A DNA stretch of 64,000 nucleotides from Amycolatopsis mongoliensis. GTDB taxonomy: Bacteria; Actinomycetota; Actinomycetes; Mycobacteriales; Pseudonocardiaceae. Positions 17,824 to 26,044 of this stretch are shown here, piece after piece (position 1 is the stretch's first letter; each line of letters begins with the position of its first letter). Location: positions 6,944,001 to 7,008,000 of the forward strand of contig NZ_CP127295.1 of the NCBI RefSeq assembly GCF_030285665.1, in the 5' to 3' direction. Below the pieces are notes generated by a model, which saw nothing but the letters and a program-made list of their open reading frames with translations, searched no databases and was not told the DNA's origin. Position numbers and translations under genes: made by a program.

Positions 17824-18492
17824 ATGACCGGAGGCGGCTCCCGCGCCGCACTCGTCATCGGCTCGGCGTTGATGCACGACCTCGGCTCGTTGTTCCCGGT
17901 GGCGATGACCCTCGCCGGTGACGAGCTGGCGTTCACCTTCGTGTCGTCCTGCCCTTCGCCCGACGCTGTCGAGGAGTGGGTGCGGTTGCGCTCGGGTGCG
18001 GTCGTGGCCGACCGGGTGCTGCGCTTCGCCGTCGACGCGGATGGGCGGCGGATCCGCGTCGAGCTCGCCGGGACGCCGGTCCGGGCCCTGGTCGTGCTCG
18101 CGTCCGACGTCACGGCGGCGGCGGTGAACGCCCCGTGCCTGGGCCGCTGGCAGGACCAGATGCCCTGCACCCTGCAGGTCGCGCTGGACGAGCTCGCGCG
18201 CGTGCTTGCGCGGTGCCACCACCGCGCCGGCGGCGCCGAGCCGCTGATCGACCTGGACCTCGCGTACCGGCCGGACCGCGACTACGAGATCCGGCTGGCC
18301 GGAGCGCACGAGCGGGTGCGCCCGTTCATCGCACCGGTCCGCCCGGTGCTCGCGATGCGCTGGCGTTCGACGACCTCGGCGCAGCGCAAGGCGATCCTCG
18401 ACGAGCTCCCGGACGGTGCGCCCGCCCGCGGCTGGCTCCGCCGCCGGCGCACCGTCCGGCTCATGGGGCTGGAGGTGGAAATCTCTTCCTGA
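17824..18492 (+). CDS. Unknown protein linked to roadblock pair
   Basis: A 222-residue protein that I cannot place in a family. It begins 21 bases after the second roadblock gene with GGAGGAGAGGG as ribosome-binding site, so it belongs to the same operon. No transmembrane segment is evident. A basic C-terminus (GWLRRRRTVRLMGLEVEISS) could bind nucleic acid or membrane. It may be the effector or partner controlled by the roadblock pair (inference). Confidence 0.6.
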   Translation: MTGGGSRAALVIGSALMHDLGSLFPVAMTLAGDELAFTFVSSCPSPDAVEEWVRLRSGAVVADRVLRFAVDADGRRIRVELAGTPVRALVVLASDVTAAAVNAPCLGRWQDQMPCTLQVALDELARVLARCHHRAGGAEPLIDLDLAYRPDRDYEIRLAGAHERVRPFIAPVRPVLAMRWRSTTSAQRKAILDELPDGAPARGWLRRRRTVRLMGLEVEISS

Positions 18493-18618
18493 CCGGTTTC
18501 GGGGCCCCACCGGGCCGGGCCGGAACGCCCGGTGGTCCGGGAAGCGGGTCCGGGCTTTCGCGAGCCGGGTGGATGCATCATGATGACGCCGATGATGCGG
18601 TGGGGCTGACCGCGAAGG

Positions 18619-19221
18619 ATGCTTGTGGTGCTGGACTCGGTCCCTTACCGTGCCGGGCGGACGCCGGCTGAGCCGGTGGCGGACGCCGCTCTGTCGGCTG
18701 TGCTCGCGAGGGCGCAGCGGGGTGACGAGGGCGCCTTCCGCGAGCTGTACCGGTCGGTCCAGCCGGGACTGTGCCGGTACCTGCGGATCCTCGTCGGGCA
18801 GGACGCCGAGGACGTCGCCTCGGAGGCGTGGCTGCAGATCACCCGGGACCTGGCCGCGTTCCGGGGTGACCTGGACGGGTTCCGTGCCTGGACCGCCACC
18901 ATCGGACGGCACCGGGCCCTGGACCACCTGCGCCACCAGCGCCGCCGCCCGATCGCCGACGCGCCGGACGAGTGGTTTTCCGAGCGGCCCGGACCCGACG
19001 ACACGGCCGGGGCGGCGATCGAAGCGACGACCACCGAAGCGGCGCTGGCGCTGATCGCGACGCTGCCGCGCGACCAGGCCGAAGCGGTGGTGCTGCGGGC
19101 CGTGGTCGGTCTCGACGCCAAGGCCGCCGCGGCGGTGCTCGGGAAGCGCCCGGGGGCCGTCCGCACCGCCGCCTACCGGGGACTTCGCACGCTCGCCGAC
19201 CGCCTCGGCGGGCAGGTGTGA
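18619..19221 (+). CDS. ECF-type RNA polymerase sigma factor
   Basis: A 200-residue extracytoplasmic-function sigma factor. Region 2 spans FRELYRSVQPGLCRYLRILVG and QDAEDVASEAWLQITRDL. Region 4 spans LIATLPRDQAEAVVLRAVVG and KAAAAVLGKRPGAVRTAAYRG, ending in a helix-turn-helix. The next gene, 34 bases on, encodes a one-pass membrane protein that is the probable anti-sigma partner. An alternative start at a GTG few codons downstream cannot be excluded. Confidence 0.88.
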   Translation: MLVVLDSVPYRAGRTPAEPVADAALSAVLARAQRGDEGAFRELYRSVQPGLCRYLRILVGQDAEDVASEAWLQITRDLAAFRGDLDGFRAWTATIGRHRALDHLRHQRRRPIADAPDEWFSERPGPDDTAGAAIEATTTEAALALIATLPRDQAEAVVLRAVVGLDAKAAAAVLGKRPGAVRTAAYRGLRTLADRLGGQV

Positions 19222-19255
19222 CACTTTCGGGCGCCCTGGCGCTGAGGAAGGTGTG

Positions 19256-20014
19256 ATGAGCAAGCAGCGAGGACGCCGGATCGGCCGGCACACCGCGGAG
19301 CAGGTGCTGCGGGGTGCGCCGGTCGACGGCGCGGACGCGTTGACCAGCTTGCTCGCCGCCGCGGCCGCCCCACCGCGCGACGGCGAGCTAGCTGGGGAAC
19401 AAGCGGCCGTGACGGCGTTCCTCGAGGCAGCTCACGCCCGTGCCCCTCGATCCCGGAGCCCGTCGATGCTCAAGAGCACCGGGACGAAGCTGCGCGCGGC
19501 CAAGGTCGCGGCCGCCGCGGCGGCGATCTTCGCCGTCGGCGGGGTGGCCGCGGCCGCCGTCACCGGCGTGCTGCCGCTCCCGGCCGGCGGTTCCGCGCCG
19601 CCCGCCCCGGCGTCCGACCGGGACCACCCGGGCACCGGCTCTTCGGCCGTGTCCACCACGACGCAAGCGCGCGAAGGGACCCCGACGGGGCACCAGCCCG
19701 CGCCGTCACCCTCGCTGGTGGGCCTGTGCCGTGCTTACGACGCCGGTGACAAGGCCGAGCACGGCAAGGCGCTCGAGAGCCCCGCGTTCACCGAGCTGAT
19801 CACGGCCGCGGGGGACAGGACCAAGGTCGACGGCTACTGCGCGGCCGTGCTCGAAGACGAAGCTTCGAAGCCGGCGCACGCCACCGGCTCACCGTCCGAC
19901 CCGGGCCACCCGGACAACGGCAAGAGCCACCCGGCCGGTCCGCCCGGCACCCACCCGGCCGGGCGGCCGAGCACTCATCCGTCCGGACCGCCCGCCACCC
20001 GTCCCGCGCACTGA
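19256..20014 (+). CDS. Putative membrane anti-sigma factor, Pro/His-rich tail
   Basis: A 252-residue protein. It has a cytoplasmic N-terminal helical region (TAEQVLRGAPVDGADALTSL), one transmembrane segment near residues 82-105 (AAAAAAIFAVGGVAAAAVTG), and an external low-complexity tail rich in Pro, Thr and His with repeats such as HPAGPPGTHPAGRPSTHPSG. Two cysteines flank the middle of the external part (LCRAYD and YCAAVL). The layout and its place after an ECF gene suggest a sigma-sequestering membrane protein, but no zinc-binding HxxxCxxC motif is present. GAGGAAGG precedes the ATG at 19256. Confidence 0.65.
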   Translation: MSKQRGRRIGRHTAEQVLRGAPVDGADALTSLLAAAAAPPRDGELAGEQAAVTAFLEAAHARAPRSRSPSMLKSTGTKLRAAKVAAAAAAIFAVGGVAAAAVTGVLPLPAGGSAPPAPASDRDHPGTGSSAVSTTTQAREGTPTGHQPAPSPSLVGLCRAYDAGDKAEHGKALESPAFTELITAAGDRTKVDGYCAAVLEDEASKPAHATGSPSDPGHPDNGKSHPAGPPGTHPAGRPSTHPSGPPATRPAH

Positions 20015-20072
20015 TCCACCCACCCCGGACCGGCGGCGATCCCACCACCCCCATGCCGGGATCGTCGCTGCC

Positions 20073-20117
20073 GAACGGGCGGCGGCCTCGACCCCAATCA
20101 CCGGCCGCCGCCCGTTC
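20073..20117. terminator. 15-bp GC-rich hairpin after sigma operon
   Basis: Arms GAACGGGCGGCGGCC (20073-20087) and GGCCGCCGCCCGTTC (20103-20117) pair perfectly around 15 bases. It follows the membrane protein gene and precedes the response-regulator gene. It fits a strong factor-independent terminator without a T-run, as is common in high-GC actinomycetes. Confidence 0.65.
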
Positions 20118-20181
20118 CCGCACCCGGCGCGCCCGGCTCGCGGGGAGTGGTCGCCGTGCGGGCGACGACTAGGCTGAACGG

Positions 20182-20862
20182 GTGGACGAGCCGACCGCCC
20201 CGCGCATCCTCGTGATCGAGGACGCCGAAGCGATCCGCGTGCCGGTGGCGGCGGCGCTGACCACTGCCGGGTTCTCGGTCCGGGCGTGCGCCGACGGCGC
20301 CGGGCTCGAGGCCGAGCTGGCCCGGGCCCGTCCCGACCTCGTCGTCCTCGACGTGATGCTGCCCGGCCGCGACGGGTTCGAGCTGCTGCGCGTCCTCCGG
20401 CGGCACTCGGCCGCCGGCGTGGTGATGCTGACCGCCCGGGACGGCGTCGAAGACCGCCTGCGCGGCCTGGGCGAAGGCGCCGACGACTACGTCGTGAAGC
20501 CGTTCGTGCTCGCCGAGCTCGTCGCGCGGGTGACCGCCGTGCTGCGCCGCACCGGCCGCACCCGGCCGGCCATCGAGATCGGCGACCTGGTGGTCGACGT
20601 CGAGGGCGGCCGGGTCCGCTACGGCGCCGCCGACGTCGAGCTGACCTCGACCGAGTGGAAGCTGCTGGTCCACCTCGCCGAGCGCCGCGACCGGGTGGTC
20701 TCCAAGACCCAGGTCCTCACTGCCGTGTGGGGCTACGGCGACTACGCGGCCAACCTCGTCGAGGTCAACGTGAGCACGTTGCGCCGCAAGCTCGAAGCGC
20801 ACGGCCCGCGCGTGCTGCACACCGTCCGCGGCCAGGGGTACGTCCTGCGCGGGGACCCGTGA
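20182..20862 (+). CDS. OmpR-family response regulator
   Basis: A 226-residue two-component response regulator. The receiver domain has the acidic pocket IEDAE and phospho-acceptor Asp57 in LVVLDVMLPGRDGFEL, plus YVVKPF with the switch lysine. The C-terminal winged helix runs from ADVELTSTEWKLLVHLAERR to VNVSTLRRKLEAHG and RTVRGQGYVLRG-type wing residues. The GTG start at 20182 is used, and the stop overlaps the kinase start. Confidence 0.92.
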   Translation: MDEPTAPRILVIEDAEAIRVPVAAALTTAGFSVRACADGAGLEAELARARPDLVVLDVMLPGRDGFELLRVLRRHSAAGVVMLTARDGVEDRLRGLGEGADDYVVKPFVLAELVARVTAVLRRTGRTRPAIEIGDLVVDVEGGRVRYGAADVELTSTEWKLLVHLAERRDRVVSKTQVLTAVWGYGDYAANLVEVNVSTLRRKLEAHGPRVLHTVRGQGYVLRGDP

Positions 20863-22178
20863 CCGGCCTGCGGACGACGTCCCTGCGCCGGCGGGTCACC
20901 GTCACCGTGCTGGTGGTCCTGGCGATCGTGCTGGTCGCCGTCGGGATCGTCGTCGACGCGGTGTTCCGCGCGCAGGCCGAGCGGGACGTCAACGCCGTGC
21001 TCACCGCGCGGGTGCAGCTGGCCCAGCAGCTGGCGAAGCAGAACGTGGCACCGCAGAACCTGCTGCGGCGCTTGGAGACGCGCGGCGTGCAGGCGTCGCT
21101 GGCGCTGCCCGACGGGACGTTCCTCGGCGCGGCCGACCTGCCGCCGGACGCGCGGATCCGGCAGGTGCGGGCGACGCTGTCCGGTCCGGCGCGGATCGAC
21201 GGCGCGAAGCTGACGCTCACCGCCGACGAGTCATTGGTGGCGGCGGCCGAGCAGAGCCTGCGGTGGGTCCTGCTCGGCACCGGCCTGGCGGCCCTGCTCG
21301 TCGCCGCGGTCGCGTTGCTGCTGGCCGTGCGGTTCGCGCTCGCGCCGCTCGACGCGATGACGCGGCTGGCACGCACGATCGTCTCCGGCGGCCGCGGAGG
21401 CCGGCTCGCGCCGGAGCGGACCGGCACCGAGCTGGGCCGCGCGGCGGCCGCGTTCGACTCCGCGCTCGACGCCCTCGAAGGCGCGGAGCGGGCGGCGCGG
21501 GCTTCGGAGGAGCGCACCCGCCAGTTCGTCGCCGACGCGGCCCACGAGCTGCGGACGCCGCTGGCCGGGGTACAGGCCGCGGCCGAGGCGTTGCTGCAAC
21601 AGCCGCCCGACGCGCCCTCGGACCAGCGTGAGCAGCTGCAGCTGCTGGTGGTCCGCGAATCGCGGCGCGCCGGGAAACTGGTGGCCGACCTGCTGGACCT
21701 CGCGCGGCTCGACGCCGGCGCGCAGCTCGAGCGGACCCCGGTCTCGTTGCTCGAACTGGTGCGGGCCCAAGCCGAGCAGGTGCGGCTGACCGCGCCGGAG
21801 GTCGAGGTCGAAGTCTCCGGACCGGATACGCGGGTGCTCGGCGACCGCGCCCGGCTCACGCAGATCGTGGCGAACCTGGCCGGCAACGCCGTGCACGCGA
21901 TGGACGGCCGCGGCAGGCTCACCGTGGAGGTCACCGGGGACGGGATCACGGTGACCGACACCGGTCCGGGCGTGCCGGGCCCGGACCGCGAGCGGATCTT
22001 CGACCGCCTGGTCCGCCTCGACGCGGCCCGCGGTGGTCAAGGCGGATCCGGCCTCGGACTGCCGATCGCGCGCGGCTTCGCCCGGGCCCACAGCGGTGAC
22101 CTGTGGTGCGAAGCGGCACCGGGCGGGGGAGCGCGGTTCCGGCTGGCCGGGCTGCCGCAGCTCCCGGGTCGTGAGTGA
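20859..22178 (+). CDS. Sensor histidine kinase
   Basis: A 439-residue membrane kinase that would phosphorylate the adjoining response regulator. TM1 is near residues 12-32 (VTVLVVLAIVLVAVGIVVDA), a short external domain of about 100 residues follows, and TM2 is near 140-165. After a HAMP linker come the H box ADAAHELRTPLAG, the N box NLAGNAVHA, the G1 box DTGPGVPG and the G2 box GSGLGLPIARG. GTG at 20859 overlaps the regulator stop by four bases. The last codons lie in a hairpin that probably ends the transcript. Confidence 0.9.
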   Translation: MTGLRTTSLRRRVTVTVLVVLAIVLVAVGIVVDAVFRAQAERDVNAVLTARVQLAQQLAKQNVAPQNLLRRLETRGVQASLALPDGTFLGAADLPPDARIRQVRATLSGPARIDGAKLTLTADESLVAAAEQSLRWVLLGTGLAALLVAAVALLLAVRFALAPLDAMTRLARTIVSGGRGGRLAPERTGTELGRAAAAFDSALDALEGAERAARASEERTRQFVADAAHELRTPLAGVQAAAEALLQQPPDAPSDQREQLQLLVVRESRRAGKLVADLLDLARLDAGAQLERTPVSLLELVRAQAEQVRLTAPEVEVEVSGPDTRVLGDRARLTQIVANLAGNAVHAMDGRGRLTVEVTGDGITVTDTGPGVPGPDRERIFDRLVRLDAARGGQGGSGLGLPIARGFARAHSGDLWCEAAPGGGARFRLAGLPQLPGRE

Positions 22179-22213
22179 GAAACAGTGTTCTAACCCTGTT
22201 TCCCACTCACGAC
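22168..22213. terminator. Shared hairpin terminator, same family as the one at 12072
   Basis: The outer ten bases GTCGTGAGTG pair with CACTCACGAC and the centre is TTCTAA; 20 of 22 stem positions pair. It overlaps the kinase stop codon and faces the 3' end of the DUF1501 gene. The ends and loop are identical to the 12072-12119 hairpin, whereas the middle of the stem differs in sequence but still pairs. Confidence 0.75.
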
Positions 22214-22226
22214 GTCCTTGACCGCG

Positions 22227-23444
22227 TCAGGTGAACAAGCCGGTCATCCGTCCACTGTGGCCTGGCAGGACCTTGCCGGCGTCCGTCCCCAGCACGTCCT
22301 CGACCAGGCTCGCGTAGACGTCACGGAAGTCCGTCGTCAGCTTGAGGTCGCCGTCGTCGAGGTCGGTCAGGCTCGGCTCCGCGCCGTGGAACCCGCCCTT
22401 CACCTTCGGGCCGAGGACCAACACCGGGCCCGCCGTGCCGTGGTCGGTGCCCTGGCTCGCGTTGGCCGTCACCCGGCGGCCGAACTCCGAGTACACCAGC
22501 ACCGTGGCCTGCTTGCCGCGGTCGGACTTCGCCAGCCGCTGCGCGAACGGCGCCAGCGCGCCGTCCAGCTCGGTGAGCAGCCGCTGCTGGGTGCCGCGTT
22601 CGTCGGCGTGCGTGTCGAACCCGCCCAGCGACACCGAATACACCCGCGTCGGCACGCCCGCTTCGATCAGCCCGGCCACGACGTCGAGCTGTGCGGCCAG
22701 CTCTCCCTTGCGGGGCTGGGTCTTCCCCTTGTCCTTTTCGGACCCGCCGAGCGTCCGGACCGCGCGGTGCAGGTCGTTCACCGAACGCGCCGCACGCGCC
22801 TGCCAGAACCCTTCGCCGGGCTGCGCCGCGCCGAGGTCCTCGAAGGCCTTGCCCAGCGCGCCTTCCGGCAGCTTCAACCCGCCGACCGGCAGCGACGCGG
22901 CGGCGGTCCGCTCCCCGGCCAGCATCGGCGGCAGCACCGGGTCGACGGACACCGCGCGCAGCGGATCGTCGCCCGTGGCGTCCAGCCAGCGGCCGAGCCA
23001 GCCGGTCGGCACCGACGTCTCCGGCGACGCGGTCTGCCAGATCGCCATCGACCGGAAGTGGCTGTGGTCCGGCTTCGGGTAGCCGACGCCGCGCAGCACG
23101 GCCAGCTGCCCGCCGTCCCAAAGGCTCTTGAACCCCTTCATGCCCGGGTTGAGCCCGAGTCCTTCGCCGAGGTCGAGCACCTCTTCGGGCTGGTACGCCA
23201 GTTCGGACCGGGCGTTCAGGTAGGCGGAGTCGCTCGCCGGGACGACCGTGTTCAGCCCGTCGTTGCCGCCGTAGAGCGTGACGACGACCAGCACGCCCGC
23301 GTCCGGGTCGAGCGGGTTCTCCCCGGCCGCCGACATGAGGTGGCCCCAGTCGACCTGGGTGGCCCCGGCGGCGAGCGCCGCCGCGGCCGTCACCCCGGTC
23401 GCGGTGAGGAACCGGCGTCGGTTCACCTGCTGCACGATCGTCAC
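22227..23444 (-). CDS. DUF1501 protein, Tat-exported
   Basis: A 405-residue DUF1501 protein (sulfatase/phosphatase-superfamily-like fold). The N-terminus carries a Tat signal, NRRRFLTATGVTAAAALAAG. The body has VVTLYGGNDGLNTVVP, KPDHSHFRSMAIWQ and GGFDTHADERGTQ, then FGRRVTANASQGTDHGTAGP with metal-ligand-like residues. These proteins nearly always pair with DUF1800 genes, as here, where the GTG start overlaps the upstream stop. The biochemical role of the pair is not established. Confidence 0.88.
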   Translation of the reverse strand: MTIVQQVNRRRFLTATGVTAAAALAAGATQVDWGHLMSAAGENPLDPDAGVLVVVTLYGGNDGLNTVVPASDSAYLNARSELAYQPEEVLDLGEGLGLNPGMKGFKSLWDGGQLAVLRGVGYPKPDHSHFRSMAIWQTASPETSVPTGWLGRWLDATGDDPLRAVSVDPVLPPMLAGERTAAASLPVGGLKLPEGALGKAFEDLGAAQPGEGFWQARAARSVNDLHRAVRTLGGSEKDKGKTQPRKGELAAQLDVVAGLIEAGVPTRVYSVSLGGFDTHADERGTQQRLLTELDGALAPFAQRLAKSDRGKQATVLVYSEFGRRVTANASQGTDHGTAGPVLVLGPKVKGGFHGAEPSLTDLDDGDLKLTTDFRDVYASLVEDVLGTDAGKVLPGHSGRMTGLFT

Positions 23445-24745
23445 CCGCTCACTGCGTATTCGGGGGCACAGGCGGCCACTGTGGACAGTTGACGCACGTT
23501 GCCGGCGACGCTCGCCAGCGCGGCGCGGGTCCGGTCGGACCAGGCGTCGACGCCGAGCAGGTCCCCGATCGCGGCGGCCTTGTCGCGTGCCTTGGTCACC
23601 GCGCCGAGGTCGGCGTGCCCGGCGACCAGCTGCGCCAGGTGCAGCCGCGCCACGCCCGCGGACGTCGTCAGCCAGGCACCGCCCGCCGCCCAGCCCCCGA
23701 CGCTGGGGGGCTGGAACGGCACCTGGCCCATCCCGCGCAGCCCGGTCAGCAGCTGCGCGCGGGTCTTGTCGTCCAGCTTCCCCGGCCGGACGCCGAGGGC
23801 GCGCAGCAGCCCGGCCAGCCATTCGACCGGCTGCTTGACCAGCGACGTCGCGCTGTCGCGGAACGCCGGCTCGTCGGTGACCGCGCGCAGCAGCGCCCGG
23901 ATGTCCCGGCGGCTTCCGTACGCGGCGACCAGCCGGTTGAGGGCGTCCGCGGGCGGCGGGGCCGCGGACACGAGCCGGAACCAGACCCGCCCGGCCACGA
24001 ACGACGCCGACTCGGGCCGGCCGAGCACGAGGTCGGCGAAGGACTGCGCGTCGAAGTCGCCACTGGCGCCGAGGATCTTCTTGACGCCGTCGTCGTGCCG
24101 CTTGGCGATCAGCTGCGCGCCGTCGGTGTCGCGCTTGGCCGACCAGCCGGTGAGCGCCCGCGCGGCTTCACGGACGTCGTCCTCGGAGTAGTGCCCGACG
24201 CCGAGGGTGAACAGTTCCATGAACTCGCGGGCGAGGTTCTCGTTCGGCTTGCCCGCCTTGTTGCTGCTGCCGTCGAGCCACAGGAGCATCGCCGGGTCGA
24301 CGACCATCGCGCGCGCCAGGTCGGTGAAGCTGCCGAGGGCGTGCTCGCGCTGGGTCCGGTTCTGCGCGAGCATCAGCCGCGGGCTGCGGACCTTCTGTTC
24401 ACTGGTGGCGAAGTGGCCGTGCCAGAACCAGGTGAGCCGTTCCACCGACGCGACGTCGGCGGCGGCCATCCGGTCCAGCCACCAGCCCGCGGCCTGCGCC
24501 GCCTGGGCCTGCACCTGTTTTCTCGCCTGCTGCTTCTCGGCCTGGTCCGCGTTCTTGCCGGGCTTGCCCGGCGGCGGGCCGATTTCGGGCATCGGCGTCG
24601 CGGCCGCCCCGGCGTCCGGGCCGCCGCCGCCGAGCAGCCGGTCGCGGGTCTCGGCGAAGCCCCGGTCGAGATCACCGGGCCGGGGCCCGAAGCCGAGGCG
24701 GTCGTGCAGCCGGCGGACGGCCGCTCGTTCGGAGAGCACCACCAT
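23441..24745 (-). CDS. DUF1800 protein
   Basis: A 434-residue DUF1800 protein. Typical blocks are RRLHDRLGFGPRPGDLDRG, VERLTWFWHGHFATSEQKV, NENLAREFMELFTLGVGHY and REAARALTGW. A Lys/Gln/Ala-rich stretch (residues 66-88) is probably an inserted coil. The ATG at 24745 has GGAGG just upstream. It precedes DUF1501 in a two-gene operon with a four-base overlap. There is no obvious signal peptide, so its DUF1501 partner may carry it out by Tat. Confidence 0.87.
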   Translation of the reverse strand: MVVLSERAAVRRLHDRLGFGPRPGDLDRGFAETRDRLLGGGGPDAGAAATPMPEIGPPPGKPGKNADQAEKQQARKQVQAQAAQAAGWWLDRMAAADVASVERLTWFWHGHFATSEQKVRSPRLMLAQNRTQREHALGSFTDLARAMVVDPAMLLWLDGSSNKAGKPNENLAREFMELFTLGVGHYSEDDVREAARALTGWSAKRDTDGAQLIAKRHDDGVKKILGASGDFDAQSFADLVLGRPESASFVAGRVWFRLVSAAPPPADALNRLVAAYGSRRDIRALLRAVTDEPAFRDSATSLVKQPVEWLAGLLRALGVRPGKLDDKTRAQLLTGLRGMGQVPFQPPSVGGWAAGGAWLTTSAGVARLHLAQLVAGHADLGAVTKARDKAAAIGDLLGVDAWSDRTRAALASVAGNVRQLSTVAACAPEYAVSG

Positions 24746-24834
24746 GCCTCCGATCCTGCGGCGCGGGACGGCGTCGCGGCGAGGGGGCGGGGTGTTTCTT
24801 AAGCCGATCCACAGCCACGCCGTAAGGTCGGGGT

Positions 24835-25338
24835 GTGACGCCACCGCTTACCCCGGACGAGCAGGTCGCCGCCGGCGGCGAACGCGAGGTGCTGGAGACG
24901 TTCCTGGACCTGTACCGGGGCATCGTCGTCCGGAAGGTGGCGGGGCTGTCCGCGGAAGCGGCGTGCCGGCGGCTGGTGCCGTCGCCGACGACGCTCGCGG
25001 GTCTCGTCCGGCACCTGGCGTCGGTCGAGCGGGAATGGTTCCTCGGCGTCCTGGACGGGCGGCCCGCGGCGGAAGCGGGCGTGCGGGACGACGACGGCTG
25101 GACCGTCGACGCGGTGACCGACGTCGACGACCTCGTCGCGGACTACGAACGCGCCTGCGCGGAGTCCCGGCGCGTGGCCGCCCGGTTCGCGCTCGACGAC
25201 ACCGTGCCGATGCCCCGGCTCGGCCGGGTGTCGCTGCGGTGGATCTACGTCCACCTGATCGAGGAGACCGCGCGGCACGCCGGGCACGCGGACATCCTCC
25301 GCGAGCAGAGCGACGGCGCCACCGGCTTCGACGGGTGA
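24835..25338 (+). CDS. DinB-family (DUF664) protein
   Basis: A 167-residue DinB-fold four-helix protein, typical of metal-dependent thiol transferases such as mycothiol-dependent enzymes. Histidine positions that can bind metal are in LVRHLASVEREW and in the C-terminal HLIEETARHAGHADILRE. It starts with GTG, is divergent from DUF1800 and is followed after seven bases by a second DinB-like gene. The substrate is unknown. Confidence 0.85.
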   Translation: MTPPLTPDEQVAAGGEREVLETFLDLYRGIVVRKVAGLSAEAACRRLVPSPTTLAGLVRHLASVEREWFLGVLDGRPAAEAGVRDDDGWTVDAVTDVDDLVADYERACAESRRVAARFALDDTVPMPRLGRVSLRWIYVHLIEETARHAGHADILREQSDGATGFDG

Positions 25339-25345
25339 GCGGGGA

Positions 25346-25807
25346 GTGCGGATGCGGATCAGTGACGAGGACTACCTGTGGTTCGCCGGCCGGGCCCTGG
25401 ACGGGATGGCGGCGATCCTCACGGAACTGGGCGACGAGCGGGCCAACCGGCGGCCGCCGCTACCCGGGGCGAACACGCCCTACGCGATCGTCACGCACTG
25501 CCTCGGCGTGCTCGAGTTCTGGGCCGGCTCGCTCGTCGCCGGCCGTGCGGTGGAGCGCGACCGGGACGCCGAGTTCACCGCGTCGGGCCCGGTGAACGCA
25601 CTGCTCTCGCGGGTCGCCGCCGCCAAGGACCGGCTGCGCGCGGATCTGGCGGCGGCCGAGCCCGCCGAGCCGCTGCGCGCGCCGGCGCCCGCCAAGTACG
25701 CGGACACCCCGGCGGGCCGTTCCCAAGGCGGCGCGCTGCAGCACGTGTACGAGGAACTGGCGCAGCACCACGGCCAGCTCGAGCTGACCCGCGACCTCCT
25801 GCGCTAG
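25346..25807 (+). CDS. DinB-fold protein
   Basis: A 153-residue protein with the DinB/maleylpyruvate-isomerase-like helical pattern: LWFAGRALDGMAAILTELGD, IVTHCLGVLEFWAGSLVAG and HVYEELAQHHGQLELTRDLL, with histidines at the usual metal positions. It forms an operon with the preceding DinB gene. The stop codon is part of the 14-base inverted repeat that bounds the next intergenic element. Confidence 0.8.
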   Translation: MRMRISDEDYLWFAGRALDGMAAILTELGDERANRRPPLPGANTPYAIVTHCLGVLEFWAGSLVAGRAVERDRDAEFTASGPVNALLSRVAAAKDRLRADLAAAEPAEPLRAPAPAKYADTPAGRSQGGALQHVYEELAQHHGQLELTRDLLR

Positions 25808-26044
25808 TGTCGCGCGTTGCAGGTTGTTTGCCGTTCGAGGTGTCGGGAGCCTGCGCCACGAGACCCCGGCCCGTGCAGCCCCTCCCGCGACGACATGAAT
25901 GAGTCATTCACCTCGTCCGGCGACATGAATGACTCATTCATGTCGCCGGACCAGCCGCCGCGACCCTCGGCAGATCCAGGTCCGATGCCACCTTGGCGCG
26001 CAGGGCCGGGCCGCTGTCAACGAACCTCAGACGCGCGACACTAG
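25804..26044. repeat. MITE-like intergenic element with 14-bp terminal inverted repeats
   Basis: The ends CTAGTGTCGCGCGT (25804-25817) and ACGCGCGACACTAG (26031-26044) are exact inverse copies. Similarity continues inward as AGGTTNGTTNNC. Each end contains the stop codon of the flanking convergent gene. The interior of about 213 bases encodes nothing and contains two palindromes based on TGAATGANTCATTCA. It could be a small non-autonomous mobile repeat or a compound terminator. Confidence 0.65.
25916..25950. repeat. 17-bp perfect palindrome with an AT-rich core
   Basis: The arms TCCGGCGACATGAATGA and their inverse pair around a single C. A shorter relative, TGAATGA-G-TCATTCA, lies just upstream at 25896-25910, and both follow CGACA. 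The core is markedly AT-rich for this genome. Confidence 0.7.

Noticed and set aside
17002..19221. Standard conservon (cvn) operon
   Set aside because: There is no sensor kinase, DUF742 or Ras-like GTPase gene, only roadblock-type genes.
24207..25595. 462-codon plus-strand frame spanning the DUF1800 start and the DinB gene
   Set aside because: It crosses two well-supported genes in the wrong frame and shows low-complexity Arg-rich content.
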